Below, piece by piece: positions 59,917-64,000 of a stretch of 64,000 nucleotides of DNA. The translations under genes and the position numbers were made by a program. The notes under the pieces were generated by a model. It had not been told where the DNA came from and did not search any database. It saw only the letters and a list, made by a program, of their open reading frames with translations. Position 1 is the stretch's first letter, and each line of letters starts with the position of its first letter. This DNA comes from Brevipalpus yothersi (taxonomy: Eukaryota; Arthropoda; Arachnida; Trombidiformes; Tenuipalpidae). The stretch spans positions 1 to 64,000 of the forward strand of contig QZCP01000830.1 of NCBI GenBank assembly GCA_003956705.1, in the 5' to 3' direction.

Positions 59917-59935
59917 CTAGAAGGAGCGCCGCTCC
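59917..59935 (-). terminator. Helitron 3' terminal hairpin and CTAG end
   Basis: Minus strand reads GGAGCGGCGCTCCTTCTAG. The 5-bp GC-rich stem (923-927 with 931-935 of the 59.9 kb block) has a 3-base loop and sits two bases before CTAG, the placement that marks rolling-circle replication ends in Helitrons. Confidence 0.85.
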
Positions 59936-60031
59936 GGAGTTTGAACGTAGTGGAGAGTACTTGTATAGACAGGCTAATTTCCAGATGTGGTGGATTGTAG
60001 GATGATCTCAATTCGATTCTTTTATTAGCAA

Positions 60032-60066
60032 AACCTAACCTAACCTAACCTAACATAACATAACAT
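60032..60066. repeat. Interstitial telomere-like TTAGG repeats
   Basis: Plus strand has four perfect CCTAA units (60034-60053, TTAGG on the minus strand) followed by three degenerate AACAT units; two further CCTAA units occur near 60100. TTAGG is the arthropod telomere motif. The tract lies within the Helitron 3' region. Confidence 0.9.
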
Positions 60067-60245
60067 CATGGGCTCCGACCCGTTGTCACGACTCAACCTA
60101 ACCTATGTTTGATAGCTTAGATTCTGTTATGTTATCATTTCTCATTGCAATCTGTTTAGTCATTCAATGAGAAGAAGTTGTACCAGAGCCCTGTTGGCAT
60201 TACCCAGCCAGCACCACGAGGAGGTAGGAATGGATTTTGCTGGCC

Positions 60246-60329
60246 GACCTACCTAATTGGGCCAGCTTATGATGCACCCTATGAGAACTCAGATGCGGTG
60301 CATCATAAGCTGGCTCAATCGGGTAGGCC
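60246..60329. repeat. 33-bp imperfect inverted repeat in Helitron 3' region
   Basis: Arms 60246-60278 and 60297-60329 are reverse complements at 29 of 33 positions with an 18-base loop; all four differences are transitions. It lies between the helicase stop codon and the Helitron 3' end. It may be a subterminal structure of the element or a nested small inverted-repeat transposon. Confidence 0.85.
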
Positions 60330-60437
60330 CTCCATCTCAGATCAGAACATTAAAGTCCCGACCCAAGATGGATATGCATCATAAGGGAAAAGAATGAAAC
60401 ACATACCTGAAGGTTGATATTGATGATAAGGAATCTT

Positions 60438-63400
60438 TCAAGGGAACTTTTGGCTCAGGAATTCTCTTCTCTTTGTCTTAGCGTTAGCCATATTTATAGA
60501 TGTAAAACGATCCCCAGTATACGTTCCTATGAGCATAATATCATTAAGAGATCCTACTCTACTCAATGCCACATATGTCTGACCATAGGATATCTCTCTT
60601 GGGCCAATGTCCAACACAATCTTCTCCAAAGTCAAACCTTGAGACTTATGAATTGTCACAGCATGGGCAACAGTAAGAGGAAGCATCTTCCGAAAATAGT
60701 TGACATTGTCCATCGTATAATTTCTCGTTATTGGGACAATGGGGAATGCGCTACGATCCCGAAGCACGCTTGGTCCACTATAGTTGTCAAACTGTACCAG
60801 AACATATTGGGCTAGCATTGGAGGTACATCGCCCTCTGCGTAAACAATTTTCCTCACTGTCCCTAGTGATCCATTAACCAATCCACCAGCTACCCAGAGA
60901 TTTTTTCGCAGCATAACTCTGCATCCAATAGAAAGATTGAGGGCAGCAGGGAGACCTATGCTTTTATTCTCTCTAGTTGCACAGGAAACATCGGGAGTGT
61001 TAACAGCTGATATATGTGCAACTGGATTTTTAGTTCCCTTTAGATAAGCTTCGTTTATCTCATCTACTCTTCGATTTATTGGTAATGGACAAATAGCAGT
61101 ATTGAAGCGACTTTGTTCTTGAGGTGAGAGTGCGGCTTTTCTCCGAGTCATTAGCAATTCAAAGTCCTGTCTGGAGAAAGTACCCACAGCTAAGCGGTCC
61201 AGGAGATCACGGAAAGCCTGTGTATCTGCTCCATATTGTCTGTTAGATTGTGTTAGCTTGAAGAACTTTTGGAAAGAATTGAATACTGTGAGACCTCGTG
61301 AAGTATTACGATCTGTTGCAGTTGTACTGTACATGGATGCATTTAGTACCGGTGGTAGCTGGCAGAAGTCACCAAAGAAGAATACGAAGAGGCCACCAAA
61401 AGGTTCATCGCAGTCAGGATGGCTTTCATGGCAGCGTTTCTCGATCATTTTGAGTGAACGGAGACCAACCATCAACATTTCATCTATTATAAGGTATCTG
61501 ATCCACTTCATATCCTGCAGGGAATTGCGGCTAGTCTCTCCGCTAAGGGTGGAAAAGTGATTCTTATTCACAGGCAAGCGTAGAAGAGAGTGGATAGTTT
61601 CTCCATCAATATTGAGGGCTGCAACACCTGTTGGAGCAACCACAGCGATTACCTCGGCCCCGTATTGTGCAGTTACTAATCTGACGATTTCTTTTATTAG
61701 CGTGCTCTTTCCATATCCAGCTTTCCCTTGGACCATGACTCGTTTGATGTCACTCTTTCCTGTCAATTGCTCCTGAACTAATCGCAAGACATTTCTCTGC
61801 TCCGCTGGAAAGTTGATGGGTCGTGATGATGCACTCTCCTCCGTCAAGAGGCTCTGGGAGATCTATGACTTCAGGGTGTTCGAGTCCAATACCATGGAAG
61901 ATCTCTTGCCATGTTGCATATTGTTGGGGTGGATTGGCATTCCTGTTCTGAAGGGACGATGGAGGAGGCACTGATGTCTGTAATATCGTTCAGCATTTTC
62001 CGGATAACCATTGGGCTTGAAAATAGAAAAGACTTGAACAATGGCTTCTTTCTCTCTCTTTTTAACTTGGTTTCCATGTTTGTAATACCATTTGGTGAAA
62101 TGCAGCAAGCTCATATCTTCCTCTTGCTCAGGTCTCCCCGTGTAGGTTTGAAGCTTATTCATGCTGATTTGTAGGTGCTGACCTTGTCTTTTGACCAGAT
62201 TGGCGTCAAGAGTATTGAGGTTCAGGGACACAAAAGTTCTCGTTGAATGGAAGAGAGGCCAACCCATCAGTATGTGTATTACTTCTTGCGATGAATAGTC
62301 TCTATCCCCTAGAGTGGCGATCATAACTCGATGGAGAACTCGAGCTCATGATCACGAAAACGCTTCAAGACCTCATCCAACTGTGGTGATCTCATTCCAC
62401 CCTTAGCAGCATATTTGATTATATATTGCAACACAGCTTACAGGCTGACCAATGGAGAAAAGTCTGTGTTCGAACGCCAAACTTGGGTGACAAAAGGGTT
62501 ATATTTTGCCAGAGTTTCATTGTTTCTAGCTGGCTCATATTGAAGATGACCATTTTCTTCGAAGATTTCGCTCTCCTCTCTCAAATCTTTTGGAAAACCA
62601 TATCTACATTTGAGAACACCTGAGCGGGATTTTCGTAGACAGCTATTGGAGTACCTTGAGTGAAATTGGAATGCATGTAGAAGTTTTCCAAGATCATCCG
62701 GATAGTCTCGAGGGTTCACTCCACTGAAGCGGATCTGTGAAGGAGGTATATCACTGTGCCGTGATCTATAGATCTTGGCGCTGCATAGTTTATCGAAATA
62801 TGCTCTAACCATCTCTTTGATTCGTTCGGTCATGGCTGTCTCATCAAAGTCAGGAGCATCTTTCAGCCAGAGAAGTCCGTGTAAATGAGGGCTACCTCTC
62901 TACTGCCACTCATACCTGACCCAGTAGTCTGTGACTTTGAAAACTGGCATGAGTACCTGCTCGATGAATACTGCACATCTTTTCTCGAAGTATGTTGCAG
63001 TAACCAGTGGATTTTCTCGCATCAGCTTAGCGCGTTGTTGGGGTGTTAGGTTGCGATGGTCGAGATTGGTCCCACAACATAATAGCCGATATAAATCTGG
63101 ATAGTGATGATCGGCAGCTGAGAGAGTCAAGAATACAGTCGGCTTCCTGCCAATCTGTCTAGCCATGGCTAGTAGCTCTGCACATCACTGTTTCCAGTAT
63201 GGTCGGGTTGACCTGATCCTGCCACAGTGAGCTAGAATCCTTTCCATGAAGCCAGGTTTATTGGTTACTCTGTCTTTCAGTTCCTGTACAGACAGCCCCT
63301 GATCAGTATTTCTTAGAAAGAATCCAGATGCTTGTATGGCTTGATGGCGCAGAACAGTGTTCATAGCAAAGAATCTGAATCGTGGATCCTTGGCGAATCT

Positions 63401-64000
63401 ACCATCCCCATAGAGCATCAGAAAGCTGAAATAGGCTTTGAGGTCAACTTTAATTTGTCTTGGCTGGTTATAATCTGCTGCACCATATGGGTAGAGAGTT
63501 GGAAAGGCTCTCACAATATATCCTTCTTCCTGGAACTCGTTTATTGGGCTACCTTCCAACGTTGGATAGGGTATGTTCAATTACTCGAAAATCCGTTTTT
63601 CTTGGTTTAGTGGGTCAAGTGAGGGGACATAGCTCTCATTCAAATTCATATCATCTGTTACTGTGTGAGGCTGTTGTTGATCTTGATTCTCAATGCAGGG
63701 CAGTAGACTCGTGACATCACCATCCCGGGGAATCCTCGCTAGATTGTCCTCGCTGATCTCAATATCACTGTAGTAACGATTATGCTGCTTGAGCCATTGG
63801 AGTGCTCTACGTATAATCACAGCACGAGCTTTGAACTGGGCCGAGCCTTGGAAAGTATTCCTCTCGAAGATGATGACAGCATTCAGATCTTTGATATTAT
63901 GAAGCAGAATCCTGGCATGAGATGTGATGTATTGCCTGAAATTGATAACCCTTACACTGTAGTGGAGTTCCCCTCCAGCCCGTCTATATAGTGAGATTAT
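60438..64000 (-). pseudogene. Helitron Rep-helicase pseudogene
   Basis: One Rep frame runs from the window edge to about 62330. It begins inside the N-terminal Helitron region (LHYSVRVINFRQY), passes VRAFPTLYPYGAADYNQPRQ and FFAMNTVLRHQ, the HUH motif (RGSPHLHGLLW, about 62860-62895), and the two-Tyr motif YIIKYAAKG (about 62405-62430). It is broken by four stops at 63581 (TAA), 63185 (TGA), 62900 (TAG) and 62438 (TAA). Frameshifts follow near 62330, 61950 and 61830. The helicase frame (60438-61847) is open for 469 codons with Walker A GKAGYGKST, IIDEMLM, FFGDFCQLPPV and HKSQGLTL. The rolling-circle transposase is therefore inactive here although the helicase part is intact. Confidence 0.92.

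Larger units (their letters stand above)
59917..64000 (-). mobile_element. Decayed Helitron, 3' part, truncated by window end
   Basis: The element lies on the minus strand with its 3' end at 59917: a GGAGC-GGC-GCTCC hairpin, two bases, then CTAG, matching the CTRR terminus. Going upstream come about 520 bp of non-coding DNA, a PIF1-type helicase (60438-61847), and Rep and N-terminal Helitron regions up to the window edge. The element's 5' TC end is outside the window. It inserted in a copy of the catalase array block; the uninterrupted paralogous site at 56436 shows the insertion fell between A and T, as expected for Helitrons. No target duplication is seen. Confidence 0.9.

Noticed and set aside
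61911..62174. Plus-strand frames across the Helitron
   Set aside because: Antisense shadows of the Rep-helicase region, which is clearly encoded on the minus strand.

Overview
The window is eukaryotic nuclear DNA, AT-rich, with compact multi-exon genes (mostly short GT-AG introns). An arthropod is strongly suggested by a troponin T with a long poly-Glu tail, an arthropod-type troponin C, and TTAGG-type (CCTAA on +) repeats near the right end. Compact introns and CAT/GA-rich spacers would fit a mite or other chelicerate, but that narrower placement is inference.

Layout. 1-9.3 kb: a long gene-poor left flank, an acidic Ser-rich hypothetical gene (-), a four-exon secreted protein with repeated HVP modules (+), and a beta-propeller-like protein that may be NOL11 (+). 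9.3-17 kb: a short CDT1-like gene (+), then troponin T (-, 12 coding exons including two 12-nt microexons) head to head with troponin C (+). 18-32.5 kb: secreted/lysosomal beta-mannosidase (+), intronless eIF4A-III (-), tRNA-Leu(UAG) (-), a full-length 780-aa cullin-5 (-, 12 exons) and, divergently, a PHD/TFIIS-central/SPOC protein of the DIDO1-PHF3 type (+). 33-40.6 kb: COX10 (+), BAP1/Calypso (-), holocytochrome c synthase (-) and an intronless TLC-domain membrane protein (-). 42-47.4 kb: a CRAL-TRIO lipid-transfer protein (-) and, divergently, a second, longer CDT1-like gene (+).

47.9-59.9 kb is a tandem catalase array, all on the minus strand: four intact genes, each with an N-terminal signal peptide instead of a peroxisomal targeting signal, plus three decayed copies. 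The arrangement fits repeated duplication of a two-gene unit (cat1-type plus cat2-type) in which the cat1-type member decayed in later units. Three of the four intact genes use a GC-AG intron.

59.9-64 kb is the 3' part of a decayed Helitron on the minus strand (Rep HUH/Y2 plus PIF1 helicase). Its 3' end (hairpin followed by CTAG) is visible, and it sits in an array segment whose empty counterpart is also in the window, so the A^T insertion point can be read directly.

The most notable signals are the secreted-catalase array, the two CDT1-like genes that keep a PCNA-binding-like N-terminus and the C-terminal winged helix but lack the geminin-binding domain, the Helitron junction with telomere-like repeats inside the element, and the modular HVP secreted protein. 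All exon models were read by eye and checked only by reading-frame arithmetic and family resemblance.
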